From Thalassospira australica (lineage in GTDB: Bacteria > Pseudomonadota > Alphaproteobacteria > Rhodospirillales > Thalassospiraceae), in contig NZ_JRJE01000005.1 of the NCBI RefSeq assembly GCF_000763295.1, positions 1-64,000 of the forward strand: DNA of 64,000 nt. Reading direction: 5' to 3'. Position numbers and translations under genes: made by a program. Of this stretch, positions 18,061 to 26,448 are shown in pieces. A model generated the notes under the pieces. It saw nothing but the letters and a program-made list of their open reading frames with translations. It made no database searches and had not been told where the DNA came from. Each line of letters begins with the position of its first letter. Within the stretch, counting starts at the first letter, position 1.

Positions 18061-19029
18061 ATGATTGCTTTGTACCGAGCGACGATCACATGGATGTTTC
18101 TGGTCACGATGCTTGCTTTTGCAGGTGTCGGGGATGGTCGCGCGCAATCTGTCCATACATCTGCTGATGCCCCTGCAAGCACAACCAAACTTGCCGAAGA
18201 GCTTCGCCAGTTTGGCGATATTGAGCTGATCGTCTTCAAAAACCGGGCTGAGTTTCTGGATCTCGTTGAGCAGCGCTTTGGCTCAAAACACACCGGCATT
18301 CCGGACAAGCTACCGCGATCACCTTTTACCGTGACTGGCCGGGATGGGGATGCACATCTTGGCACCTGCAGGGTTTTTGTCCCGTCCAATATTACGCCAG
18401 ATACTGGTGACGAGGTTTTTGCCCGTTTAATGCACAACTGGTTTGGGACACGGCTTTCTTACGCCACCAGTGCTGCATTGACATATCGCTGGCTGATTTT
18501 CCACGAAGCCCGCCATTGCCAGCCCGACCATTTTGGCGGTGATGTGCTCAAAGACCATCGCGATGAAGTTGAAGCGGACCTGTTTGCACATGAGCAGTTG
18601 GCTTCGACCTCGGCCTCGGCTTCTGCTACAGATCAGAATGCGCTCGCCCGGGACATTATCGCATTTCGGATCATTACCAGCGCATTGATTGCCGGACGAA
18701 GCCATATGATCGGGCTTTCGGTACAACAAAAACTTCAAACACCCGGCACCCCACCGACATTTACCGCCCAACAAGAAATCAATGCCTTTTTGGCGGCACG
18801 CAAATTGGTAATCGGACGGGCGAAAACAATTGCCACAGCGGTTAACCCGACCAACCGCGAACTGGTGCGCGCCATCATTGAATTAAACAGCGAGGTCGAC
18901 CCGGCAACGACTGATCCACAAGCAGTGCTCGTTAGAATGGTGATCACAGCCCTTGATGATGCAATTGCACATTTCGCCCCTGCCCTGCATCAATCTGTTG
19001 CGACACTTCAATCAAACGGGTCACCCTAG
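18061..19029 (+). CDS. Secreted protein with HExxH zinc-metallopeptidase motif, family unknown
   Basis: The 322-residue protein starts with a signal peptide (hydrophobic residues 9-22, likely cleavage after GRA near residue 28). At residues 148-152 it has HEARH, an HExxH zinc-binding motif in a hydrophobic helix (YRWLIFHEARHCQPDHF). An acidic EVEADLF segment follows at residues 169-175, placed like the third-ligand glutamate helix of gluzincins. Two cysteines (103 and 153) could form a disulfide. I do not recognise the family, so peptidase activity is inferred. The stop codon TAG lies on the edge of the IS630 element, but the original stop appears to have been the same triplet, so the protein is probably intact. 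Confidence 0.6.
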   Translation: MIALYRATITWMFLVTMLAFAGVGDGRAQSVHTSADAPASTTKLAEELRQFGDIELIVFKNRAEFLDLVEQRFGSKHTGIPDKLPRSPFTVTGRDGDAHLGTCRVFVPSNITPDTGDEVFARLMHNWFGTRLSYATSAALTYRWLIFHEARHCQPDHFGGDVLKDHRDEVEADLFAHEQLASTSASASATDQNALARDIIAFRIITSALIAGRSHMIGLSVQQKLQTPGTPPTFTAQQEINAFLAARKLVIGRAKTIATAVNPTNRELVRAIIELNSEVDPATTDPQAVLVRMVITALDDAIAHFAPALHQSVATLQSNGSP

Positions 19030-19054
19030 ACTGCTTCACGTTTTAACGGAAGCG
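19027..19054 (+). repeat. IS630 left terminal inverted repeat
   Basis: This end matches the reverse complement of 20051-20078 at about two thirds of 28 positions, with conserved blocks TAGA, TTCACG and ACGGAA. Confidence 0.75.
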
Positions 19055-19984
19055 TATCCGGCATTTGTGAAGTAACGTGCACATTCGTCTGGCGAGAAAG
19101 TACCGGCAATGTGGCCAACGTGACGCCATGTTTCTTCAAAGTTTCGTTTTTGAGCGGTTCGCATCCAGTGCTTGACCTTGGAGAACGCCTGTTCAATCGG
19201 GTTGAGGTCTGGACTATAGGGCGGAAGGAACCATGCACGGGCACCGACTGACTTTATGGCGTCGCGCACGGCCCGGGATTTATGGCTCCCGAGATTGTCC
19301 ATGATAACGATATCACCAGAACTCAGAACCCGAACCAGTTGCTGTTTTACGTAAGCAAGGAAGCTGTTCCCATTGATCGGACCGTCAAAGACGCAGGGGG
19401 CTGTCAGTTGGTCATGGCGCAAGGCAGCAATGAAAGTCATCGTGCGCCAATGCCCATGAGGTGCATAGCCAACAAGTCGCCGCCCTTTCATGCCCCAGCC
19501 CCGGATCGGAGCCATGTTGGTTTTGATCCAGGTTTCATCAATGAACACCAGTCGCTCAGGGTCAATCCTGCCTTGCCAGGACTTCCAGCGTCGGCGCTGG
19601 CGGGCAACGCCAGCTCGAGCCTGCTCAAGAGCGAACAGAGTTTTTTTTGAAGCGTAGCCCCTCATCCCTGAGAAAGCGCCATACCGCCTGATGCGAGACA
19701 ATCACCCCGCGGTCAGCAAGAAGATCTTTCATGCCATGGAGTGTCAGATGAGGTGTTTGCTTGATCTGCTCATGGATGAAATCTCGATGTTCAACCAGCA
19801 CACGTTTGCGATGACCGCCCATTTTCCCCGGCGCAACACTCCCTGTAGAGCGGTAACGTTGATGCCATTTGACCACAGATGAAACTGCGATTTCAAAACG
19901 AGCGGCGACCGCCCGGCAGCTTTCTCCTGCCTGAACTGCCGCGACAACACGGCCGCGAAGGTCATTCGAATAAGGTCGGGTCAT
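19036..19984 (-). CDS. IS630 transposase in two frames joined at an A8 tract
   Basis: Frame A starts MTRPYSNDLRGRVVAA at 19984 and ends at 19625; it holds the N-terminal helix-turn-helix (CRAVAARFEIAVSSVVKWHQ). Frame B ends at 19036 and holds the DDE catalytic domain: Asp in VFIDETW, Asp in VIMDNLGSHK and Glu in SPDLNPIEQAF. The frames meet at eight consecutive A residues on the coding strand (19648-19641). Removing one A gives the continuous family-typical join RFKKTLFALEQ, about 315 residues. The join could come from transcriptional slippage, +1 translational frameshifting, a mutation that has inactivated the element, or a homopolymer sequencing error. Confidence 0.85.
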
Positions 19985-20050
19985 GGATGCTGGCCTCCTT
20001 ATCCAGCATCCATCTTGAATCACAAATCAGTTACTTTGGGAATCCCATAT

Positions 20051-20078
20051 CGATTCCGTGTAGGCGTGAAACGCTCTA
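20051..20078 (-). repeat. IS630 right terminal inverted repeat
   Basis: This is the partner of the left repeat at 19027-19054; read inward it has the blocks TAGA, TTCACG and ACGGAA at the same spacing. Confidence 0.75.
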
Positions 20079-21146
20079 GGCCGGATTGGTCTTGCGCCAA
20101 AACGTCATGGCCCTGCAATGATCGCGATCCAGGCCAATATCCTTACGCCAATAGGCATGGATGGGCTTGTAATCTTTCTGCTCCACCCCGGCCCAGCAAT
20201 AGACCTTTTGGGTTTTGTGTGGCACATCAACCGTTCGAATCACATCCTGAAGCAAACTGCGTTCTAGCTTGCGCGCATCATCGCGAAACAGCCAGGTCAC
20301 CTTGATCTGGCTTTGGGTCGGAACGGCAATCACATCATCGGCACAGCCGACTTCAATGAAAGCATGACCGGCAACATGTTTCGGCATTTCTGCCAAATAC
20401 CGCCCGATCGCAGGCAAAGCGGTTTCATCACCCGCAAAAAGCATCCAATCAGCATCAGGCAACGCATCGCCAAGCGGCCCGGTCATGGCAACCAGATCAC
20501 CAGATTTTGCATGAACAGCAAAGGCCGAGCCCGGACCATTGTCACCATGCATGACAAAATCAATGTCGATCCAGCCTGCCTTGGCATCCATGGCACGGAT
20601 GGTATAGACGCGCTGTTCAATGGTGTCCTCACCACCGGGCCAAACCGGCATGCCATTTTCGGCCAATGTTGGCCATTTCGGGTTGGCCTGCCCGCGCGGT
20701 GGAATCAGAAGACGGATGTGGATGCCCTCCACATCATAGGCATCAAGGTTATCACCATGCAGACGCAACCTGCGCATGTACGGCGACAGATCGGTTATCT
20801 GGCCAACGCGAAGCTCGCGGAAATTTGGCAATTTGCCTGTGCTTTTGCCCGCCCCCTTCCAGCGACAATCAAGATTTGCGTCCGGTACAGCCCCCTGAAG
20901 CAACGAAATAATTGCAGCTTTCATCTGTACGACACCGACTTCGGTCGTCGCCCCGACTTCAACATCCAACCCATTGCTGTGGTTGACCAGATGGATATGG
21001 CCGATTGATACAGCAATGCGTGTATGCGCCCCGTCAGCCTGCACATCACAATCATGACTGCGATAATAATCCGCAGCCTGTTTGATCAATGCCCCGCTTT
21101 GCGGAAGTGCGATATGGGTCTTGGCCGTCAGGATGGTGGTTGGCAT
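20076..21146 (-). CDS. DUF2218 - siderophore-interacting protein fusion (ferric-siderophore reductase)
   Basis: The 356-residue protein has an N-terminal DUF2218 domain (about 1-95; HIHLVNHSNGLDVEV). A siderophore-interacting FAD/NAD(P)H domain of the ViuB/YqjH type follows at about 110-350, with MRRLRLHG, RVYTIRAMD (FAD-binding RxYTxR), HGDNGPGSAFA and FAGDETALPAIGRYL. Such enzymes reduce ferric siderophores in the cytoplasm to release iron. The DUF2218-SIP fusion is a recurrent arrangement. The stop TAG overlaps the right IS630 end but is equivalent to the original stop. A Fur-like box lies 62 bases upstream, suggesting iron control. Confidence 0.9.
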   Translation of the reverse strand: MPTTILTAKTHIALPQSGALIKQAADYYRSHDCDVQADGAHTRIAVSIGHIHLVNHSNGLDVEVGATTEVGVVQMKAAIISLLQGAVPDANLDCRWKGAGKSTGKLPNFRELRVGQITDLSPYMRRLRLHGDNLDAYDVEGIHIRLLIPPRGQANPKWPTLAENGMPVWPGGEDTIEQRVYTIRAMDAKAGWIDIDFVMHGDNGPGSAFAVHAKSGDLVAMTGPLGDALPDADWMLFAGDETALPAIGRYLAEMPKHVAGHAFIEVGCADDVIAVPTQSQIKVTWLFRDDARKLERSLLQDVIRTVDVPHKTQKVYCWAGVEQKDYKPIHAYWRKDIGLDRDHCRAMTFWRKTNPA

Positions 21147-21207
21147 GAAGCCCTCGACAGGATGCTGCAGGAAGGAACAAGAGACAGACGCCCATTGATA
21201 ATAAAAC

Positions 21208-21222
21208 TGATAGGCATTCTCA
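21208..21222. promoter_or_regulatory. Possible Fur box upstream of the siderophore-interacting protein gene
   Basis: TGATAGGCATTCTCA matches the 7-1-7 Fur consensus TGATAAT-N-ATTATCA at 11 of 14 symmetric positions, in the divergent gap before the SIP and GNAT genes. Confidence 0.35.
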
Positions 21223-21341
21223 ACAAATTTTATGATTGATTTTGCCCATACGTGTTAGATGCTTGGACATTGCGTGTCTCTGATGCTGACATCGGCGCAG
21301 ATGGGACGACATATCCAGTCACCACAAGTTTGAAGATCAAC

Positions 21342-22193
21342 ATGCCTGATAAAATCCGCCGCCTTAAATCCCATGAATTTGCCAATGCGGTTGAATGGGC
21401 CGCCAATGAAGGCTGGAACCCCGGTGTTGCCGACGCCGAAGTGTTTTTCAACACAGATGCAGAAGGCTTCTGGGGTGCCTTTGACAAGCAGGGTTTGGCT
21501 GCGGTGATTTCAGCGGTTCAATACAGTTCCGATTTTGGATTTGTCGGATTTTACATCTGCCGTCCGGATCGCCGTGGAACGGGTCTTGGCTACAAATTGT
21601 GGCAAACCGTGCTTGAAGACAGTGTTTTAAAAACCATCGGACTGGATGGTGTCGTCGATCAGCAGGACAACTATCGCAAATCCGGCTTTGAGTTTGCCCA
21701 TCGCAATGTGCGTTATGGCGGTGTGGTCGAAGCCCACAGCCCAACGCCAGATGATCTGATTACCCTTGAGACCCATGACATCGCAATTGTCGATGCCTTT
21801 GAACAGACGTGCCGCTTGTTTGCCGAAAGCCGGATTAATTTCCTGCGCGGATGGATTGGCAATCAACGACACACCGCCCTTGCGCTCAAAGGTCCGATGG
21901 GCATTCGCGGCTATGGCGTGATCCGCCCATGCAAGGAGGGTCACAAAATAGGACCGCTGTTTGCCAAGAACACCAAAGATGCCCAGACGTTGTTTAACGC
22001 CCTTTTGCAAAGCCGTGACACCCAAGGCGGCAAGGTATTTCTGGATGTGCCCGAACCCAATCAAAGCGCCGTCGAACTGGCCCAATCGCACAATATGCAA
22101 CCGGAATTCGAGACCGCACGCATGTATAAGGGCCAAGCCCCCGAGCTTGACCTTGAAATGACCTTTGGCATTTCATCCTTTGAACTGGGGTAG
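21342..22193 (+). CDS. GNAT-family N-acetyltransferase with second acetyltransferase-like domain
   Basis: The 283-residue protein has a GNAT domain in its first half: HEFANAVEWAANEGWNPGVA, then FYICRPDRRGTGLGYKLWQ, the acetyl-CoA pyrophosphate-binding motif A. A C-terminal half (about 150-283) with RGYGVIRPCKEGHKIGPLFA resembles the second domain of YitH/Acetyltransf_18-type proteins. The substrate is unknown. The start at 21342 (MPDKIRRLKSHEF) matches family N termini better than the 21252 start, which would add 30 unrelated residues. It is divergent from the SIP gene. Confidence 0.78.
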   Translation: MPDKIRRLKSHEFANAVEWAANEGWNPGVADAEVFFNTDAEGFWGAFDKQGLAAVISAVQYSSDFGFVGFYICRPDRRGTGLGYKLWQTVLEDSVLKTIGLDGVVDQQDNYRKSGFEFAHRNVRYGGVVEAHSPTPDDLITLETHDIAIVDAFEQTCRLFAESRINFLRGWIGNQRHTALALKGPMGIRGYGVIRPCKEGHKIGPLFAKNTKDAQTLFNALLQSRDTQGGKVFLDVPEPNQSAVELAQSHNMQPEFETARMYKGQAPELDLEMTFGISSFELG

Positions 22194-22676
22194 ACCCGGT
22201 CTGGCACGATTGGCGAATGCCATGATGATCAGAATCTGTCAGTATTTCGGACCTGTTATGGCCTATGGGTCCGGTGTAGAATGAAGGGAACTGTGTTCGA
22301 TTAATCAATGCACTAATCTTACGATGGGGTTGAGCACCACCGGAAAGTCTGGCAACAAACATTTAATTCCAAAAGGATAGTATCACATCGACAGACGCCC
22401 TATTTTACAAACCGGGGGTACTGCATCTAATATACTTTTGGTGTGTAAAGGCAGGAAGTTGTCACAGGCGTATGGAAAATCGTTGCTGCAACCCCAACCT
22501 TCAGGAAAGCACGGTGCGTTCCGGTCTGGCTGGTACAAAATACCAATGCGCTCTATGCCGGAAGGACCGGCAAATAATCAATGATTTGTAGCCCGTAACA
22601 TGTGGACTGCCACCATCTGACCGACAAGACCGACACGTAGCAAAAATTTATTTAAAGCCGGATACCAAAGACCGAC
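22194..22676. other. Gene-poor 483-base gap before motA
   Basis: It must contain the motA promoter. The only coding candidate I see is a 39-codon frame at 22472-22591 with four cysteines, which I treat as weak. The last 60 bases before motA are AT-rich. Confidence 0.5.
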
Positions 22677-23447
22677 ATGGATATAGCAACACTAATTGGA
22701 ATTGTCGCCGGGATGGGCGTTATTGTTGGCGCCATTCTGATAGGCGGCAGCCTTGATTCCTTTGTTGATGTTCCCTCCCTTATGGTGGTTTTTGGCGGCA
22801 CCGCGGCTGCGACGCTTATCAAATTCCCGATGCGCGACGTCATCAAATCGCTGAAGATCGGGGTGGGCATTGCTTTCAAGAACCCCAAGGAAGATCCGCT
22901 TTCCATTTATGAGAAAGCCATCGAACTTGCAGGTCTCGTCCGCAAAAACGGTCTTCTTGGTCTGGAAAGCGTCGAAGTCGAAAATGAAATCATGGCCCGT
23001 GGCATTCGCATGTGCGTTGACGGCCATAGCGGCGAGGTTATCCGCAGTTCGATTTCCAGCGAGGTGGAGAAATCCATCCAGAATGACGAACTTGGCGAGC
23101 TGATGTTCCGCGGCATTGGCGACACTGCCCCCGCATTCGGGATGATCGGAACCCTGGTTGGTCTGGTGCAGATGCTGGCCAATCTTTCGGACCCGGATGC
23201 AATTGGCCCGGCCATGGCGATTGCCATGCTGACGACATTCTATGGTGCTGTTCTGGCCAACCTGATCGCGCTGCCAATTGCCGACAAGCTGGCCCTTAAG
23301 GTTGATCGGCTTAAAAACACCAAGCAACTGATCATTGAATCCGTGGTTCAGATTCAGGGCAGCCAAAGCCCGATGGTCATGAAGGAAATCCTTGGTCCGT
23401 ATCTTCCGGGTGGCATTCCCGCAGACGAAGAAGGCGGCGGAGAGTAA
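22677..23447 (+). CDS. motA: Flagellar stator subunit MotA (PomA-like)
   Basis: The 256-residue inner-membrane protein has four membrane segments and a cytoplasmic loop between segments two and three. Hallmarks are the N-terminal MDIATLIGIVAGMGVIVGAI, the PSLMVVFGGT segment, and the third/fourth helices GDTAPAFGMIGTLVGLVQML and AIAMLTTFYGAVLANLIALP. The sequence is of the PomA (sodium-type) subgroup by overall character. It forms the A5B2 stator with MotB encoded 39 bases downstream and drives flagellar rotation. Confidence 0.93.
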   Translation: MDIATLIGIVAGMGVIVGAILIGGSLDSFVDVPSLMVVFGGTAAATLIKFPMRDVIKSLKIGVGIAFKNPKEDPLSIYEKAIELAGLVRKNGLLGLESVEVENEIMARGIRMCVDGHSGEVIRSSISSEVEKSIQNDELGELMFRGIGDTAPAFGMIGTLVGLVQMLANLSDPDAIGPAMAIAMLTTFYGAVLANLIALPIADKLALKVDRLKNTKQLIIESVVQIQGSQSPMVMKEILGPYLPGGIPADEEGGGE

Positions 23448-23486
23448 ACATGACAGCACCGGTCTTTCAGGTAACGGACTAGATCC

Positions 23487-24419
23487 ATGGCAAAGAAACC
23501 CGCAGCAGGCGCACCGGCTTGGATGGCGACATTCGCCGATCTGATGTCATTGCTGCTTGTGCTGTTTGTTCTGTTGCTGACCTTCGCCGAGATGGATGTC
23601 ATCCGCTACAAACAGATTGCCGGGTCTGTTAAGGCCGCATTTGGTTTTTCCCAACAGGATCAGCTTGCCGGTGTTATTGAACTCGATGGTTCCATCGTAG
23701 GTAAATCGCTTAAGGCCCCGACACCCGACACCCCGCGCGTGGTATCGGAAATCCCGCCTGTGGAAACACCCAAGGTCGAAAGCGAAGAAAGCGATAGCAA
23801 GGCCGAAAAAGCCGAGGCACTAGAAGAAACGCTGAGCACCGTTCTGGAAAACATGGGCCTGCAGGATCAGGTTGGCCTGGAACGGATTGACGGCGAAGTC
23901 GTCATGCGGTTCCCCAACGAACTTGCCTTTCCTTCCGGCTCATCGGGCATGACCGAAGAATTTGCGGCCATTTTGAACCGTGTCGCCCCGGTCATCAATC
24001 AGACCGAGGGTGAAGTTCTGGTTGCCGGTCACACCGATAACGTTCCGGTTTCTGCGTCTTCGCCTTATATCTCGAACTGGGATTTGTCCGCGGCACGCGC
24101 GACGTCGGTCCTGCATTTCATGATCAATCAAAACGGGACTGATCCGGGGCGCATGGTTATTCAGGGTTACGGCGACAGCAGGCCGATTGCCCCCAACGAC
24201 ACACCAGAAGGACGGTCTACCAACCGGCGGGTCGAAATCACCATTGAGATGGTCGAAACCAACAATCCCGGTGGCATTAGCGCGCCGTCGGAAGAAGAAT
24301 CAGACGATATTGATGGCGCAGAGGGTGCAAACACTGCTGACGAGGCCGATATAAATACTGATAATGAAGATGAGGCATCGCAAAGGCGCCGCACATTTAG
24401 CATTCCATCGACGCCTTGA
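23487..24419 (+). CDS. motB: Flagellar stator subunit MotB (PomB-like)
   Basis: The 310-residue protein has one N-terminal membrane helix, PAWMATFADLMSLLLVLFVL, with the essential ion-binding Asp18. The WMATFADLMSLL...FAEMDV pattern is closer to PomB than to E. coli MotB, suggesting Na+ coupling, which fits a marine host. An acidic linker leads to an OmpA-like peptidoglycan-binding domain at about 140-255 (VAGHTDNVPV, NWDLSAARATSVL, RSTNRRVEI). The C-terminal 50 residues are acidic and low-complexity. It is co-transcribed with motA and the pentapeptide gene. Confidence 0.93.
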   Translation: MAKKPAAGAPAWMATFADLMSLLLVLFVLLLTFAEMDVIRYKQIAGSVKAAFGFSQQDQLAGVIELDGSIVGKSLKAPTPDTPRVVSEIPPVETPKVESEESDSKAEKAEALEETLSTVLENMGLQDQVGLERIDGEVVMRFPNELAFPSGSSGMTEEFAAILNRVAPVINQTEGEVLVAGHTDNVPVSASSPYISNWDLSAARATSVLHFMINQNGTDPGRMVIQGYGDSRPIAPNDTPEGRSTNRRVEITIEMVETNNPGGISAPSEEESDDIDGAEGANTADEADINTDNEDEASQRRRTFSIPSTP

Positions 24420-24483
24420 TTTACAGCTTGGCACAGCGCAGCAGTCCGGAACGGTAAGCTGAGCAAAGGGGACATCGCCGATC

Positions 24484-25905
24484 ATGGCAAGCCATGACAA
24501 CAAGAAAAAGACGATCCTGTATGCCGATTACAGCGAACGGAATACCAATGCGGCCCGCGAAGCTGTAAAGCCGCTTGGCTTTGGCAGTTTTGTTCATTGC
24601 GATGATCGTGAACGCACCATTGCAATGATCGCCGACCTTAAACCCGACATCGTTTTGATTGGCCTTTATCTTGACGGCATGCGCGGTATTTCCACCATTA
24701 AGGGAATCCGCGAAAGTGCCACAGACGCCAATCCCTTCGGGCGCAACGTCCCGATCCTGCTGGGGGCCCCGAAACTTGATCGCCGCGGCATGCGCGATGC
24801 CGTCAATGCCGGGATCGAAGGTGTTTTTCGCCAACCTGTTGATCCCAAGCGCCTGACCAAAATCATCGAGATGGTCCTTAAAAAGCCGCGCCGTTTTGTA
24901 CTTGAAGAAAATTACTTTGGCCCTGCCCGCCCACAAGACCTTGCCAAAATGACCCCGCAAGAAGCCCGAATTGCCGGGGGCGCGCAAGACGCCACACCTA
25001 CGCCAGAGAAAATTGAACCAGAGAAAACCGAAGCCAATGCGTCAGTAACGCTTTCCGATCCGTCCACAGTTGTGCCCGCTGCCACAACGTTCGAAACAGT
25101 CAAACAACCGGCCGCCACCAAGACAAAGTCGGTCGCATCGCGCAAGCCGACTGCCAATCTTGACCTTGCCGATACCAGGCCCCGCCTGAACGGCGCGGGA
25201 CAAACGTTTGATGACAACGAACTGGTCGGAGCGCCAAGCACAAAGGACAAACGCACCGGCGCGCAAAATATCGCAGCGGTCCAGTCCGCACGTGAGGTCC
25301 TTGGCCCATCATCTGCTGTGCAGGCAACCGAGAATGATGAAACCGCGACAGCAGAAACCGAACCGCAAGAGGACGTTACCGTCGATGAGGAAGAACTCGT
25401 CGAGATTGATCTTCAGGAAGCCTTGGTCGGGCACAAGCTTTGGGTTGATACCGGTGGTAAGGAAGGCGCGGTAATGTCGATCGAACATGCCGATCTGCGC
25501 GACGCCGAACTCGAGGGCATTGATCTTAGCCGCTGTGGCCTGCCCTTTGCCAGTTTCCAACGTGCGAATTGCAAGAATGCGGTTTTGCGTCGTTGCAACC
25601 TGGTCGCGGCGGACTTTGTTGAAAGCAATCTTGATAACGCCAATCTGGCGGCAAGCCGCCTTTCGGGGGCGCGTTTTAACAAGGCGGTGATCCGCAATAC
25701 AGTATTCTTGGGGTCTGACCTGTCAAACGCCAACTTCAGTGGATTGCGGATGGTGAATTGCGACCTGAGCGGCACCAACCTTGCAGGAACGGACTTTCGC
25801 GATACAGACCTGAGCGGCACCCGTGGCCTTTTTGCCGAGCAAATCCAGCGCGCCCGCGTCAATGCCAACACGCGCCTGCCCCGCAACATCAAGCTTCGCG
25901 ATTAG
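24484..25905 (+). CDS. Pseudo-receiver / pentapeptide-repeat protein linked to motAB
   Basis: The 473-residue protein has three parts. Residues 10-140 fold like a response-regulator receiver (ILYADYSE, PDIVLIGLYLDGMRG, VFRQPVDPKRL), but the phospho-acceptor Asp is replaced by Gly in IGLY and the Lys before Pro by Gln, so it is probably not phosphorylated. Residues 150-320 form a long Thr/Ala/Glu-rich disordered linker. Residues 335-460 form pentapeptide repeats of the A(D/N)Lxx type (HADLRDAELEGIDLSRC, SNLDNANLAASRLSGARF), a right-handed beta-helix. It lies 64 bases after motB, so a role in stator regulation or localisation is plausible; the function is unknown. Confidence 0.72.
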   Translation: MASHDNKKKTILYADYSERNTNAAREAVKPLGFGSFVHCDDRERTIAMIADLKPDIVLIGLYLDGMRGISTIKGIRESATDANPFGRNVPILLGAPKLDRRGMRDAVNAGIEGVFRQPVDPKRLTKIIEMVLKKPRRFVLEENYFGPARPQDLAKMTPQEARIAGGAQDATPTPEKIEPEKTEANASVTLSDPSTVVPAATTFETVKQPAATKTKSVASRKPTANLDLADTRPRLNGAGQTFDDNELVGAPSTKDKRTGAQNIAAVQSAREVLGPSSAVQATENDETATAETEPQEDVTVDEEELVEIDLQEALVGHKLWVDTGGKEGAVMSIEHADLRDAELEGIDLSRCGLPFASFQRANCKNAVLRRCNLVAADFVESNLDNANLAASRLSGARFNKAVIRNTVFLGSDLSNANFSGLRMVNCDLSGTNLAGTDFRDTDLSGTRGLFAEQIQRARVNANTRLPRNIKLRD

Positions 25906-26434
25906 GTGCCGAAGAAAGTGTACTAAGGTCACAGACCATATGTAGACTTGGAAATTTGAAATCAGGGGCAAACGGGGCGGCAAAATCACCAATGACACGA
26001 AACCCGAGTGATTCGTAAAACCGCCTGGCCGACAAGGTTGAATAGCATTCAAACCGTGTTACGCCGTTAGCCTGTTGTGCATCCGTAACACAGCGATCAA
26101 ACAGCATGCTGGCAACCCCTTTGCGGGCATGGTCCGGGTCGACGGCAAAATGGCGCACATGGGCAAGACCATCTTGAACATCGCCCTTGTTGCTTCCGGG
26201 GCGTGCTGCCGTCCAACCGCCCGCCCCGATAACATCGCCACGATCTGTCTTTGCCAGATAATAGGTTCCCGATGCCAGAAGGTCAAGATTGGCCTTCGTT
26301 AGAAATGCCATCCCCCGGCGCAGGGTTTCAGGATCATAGTCATTGACCAGAAGTTTGGCGTAGGAGCGTTCAAACAACGCACTGATAGCGTCTGTATCAG
26401 AAGGCCTGGCGATATTCAGTGTGATGTCGGCCAT
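25889..26434 (-). CDS. GNAT-family N-acetyltransferase
   Basis: The 181-residue single-domain protein contains the GNAT motif A in HFAVDPDHARKGVASMLFDR and motif B near the C terminus (ARRFYESLGFRVIGD). The substrate is unknown. Its 3' end overlaps the convergent pentapeptide gene by 17 bases. It follows mutL on the same strand after 14 bases and may be co-transcribed with it. Confidence 0.85.
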   Translation of the reverse strand: MADITLNIARPSDTDAISALFERSYAKLLVNDYDPETLRRGMAFLTKANLDLLASGTYYLAKTDRGDVIGAGGWTAARPGSNKGDVQDGLAHVRHFAVDPDHARKGVASMLFDRCVTDAQQANGVTRFECYSTLSARRFYESLGFRVIGDFAAPFAPDFKFPSLHMVCDLSTLSSAPNREA

Positions 26435-26448
26435 CTAAACTTGTGCCC

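Larger units (their letters stand above)
19027..20078 (-). mobile_element. IS630-family insertion sequence, about 1.05 kb
   Basis: The element is bounded by TA dinucleotides (19027-19028 and 20077-20078) as expected for IS630/Tc1 target-site duplication. Imperfect inverted ends read TAGACTGCTTCACG and TAGAGCGTTTCACG, both continuing to ACGGAA. It carries one transposase gene in two overlapping frames on the minus strand. It is inserted exactly where the stop codons of two convergent genes overlap. Confidence 0.9.

Noticed and set aside
18598-18635. Ser/Ala codon run in the HExxH gene as a repeat
   Set aside because: The repeat is short, imperfect and within the coding frame; it looks like low-complexity coding sequence.
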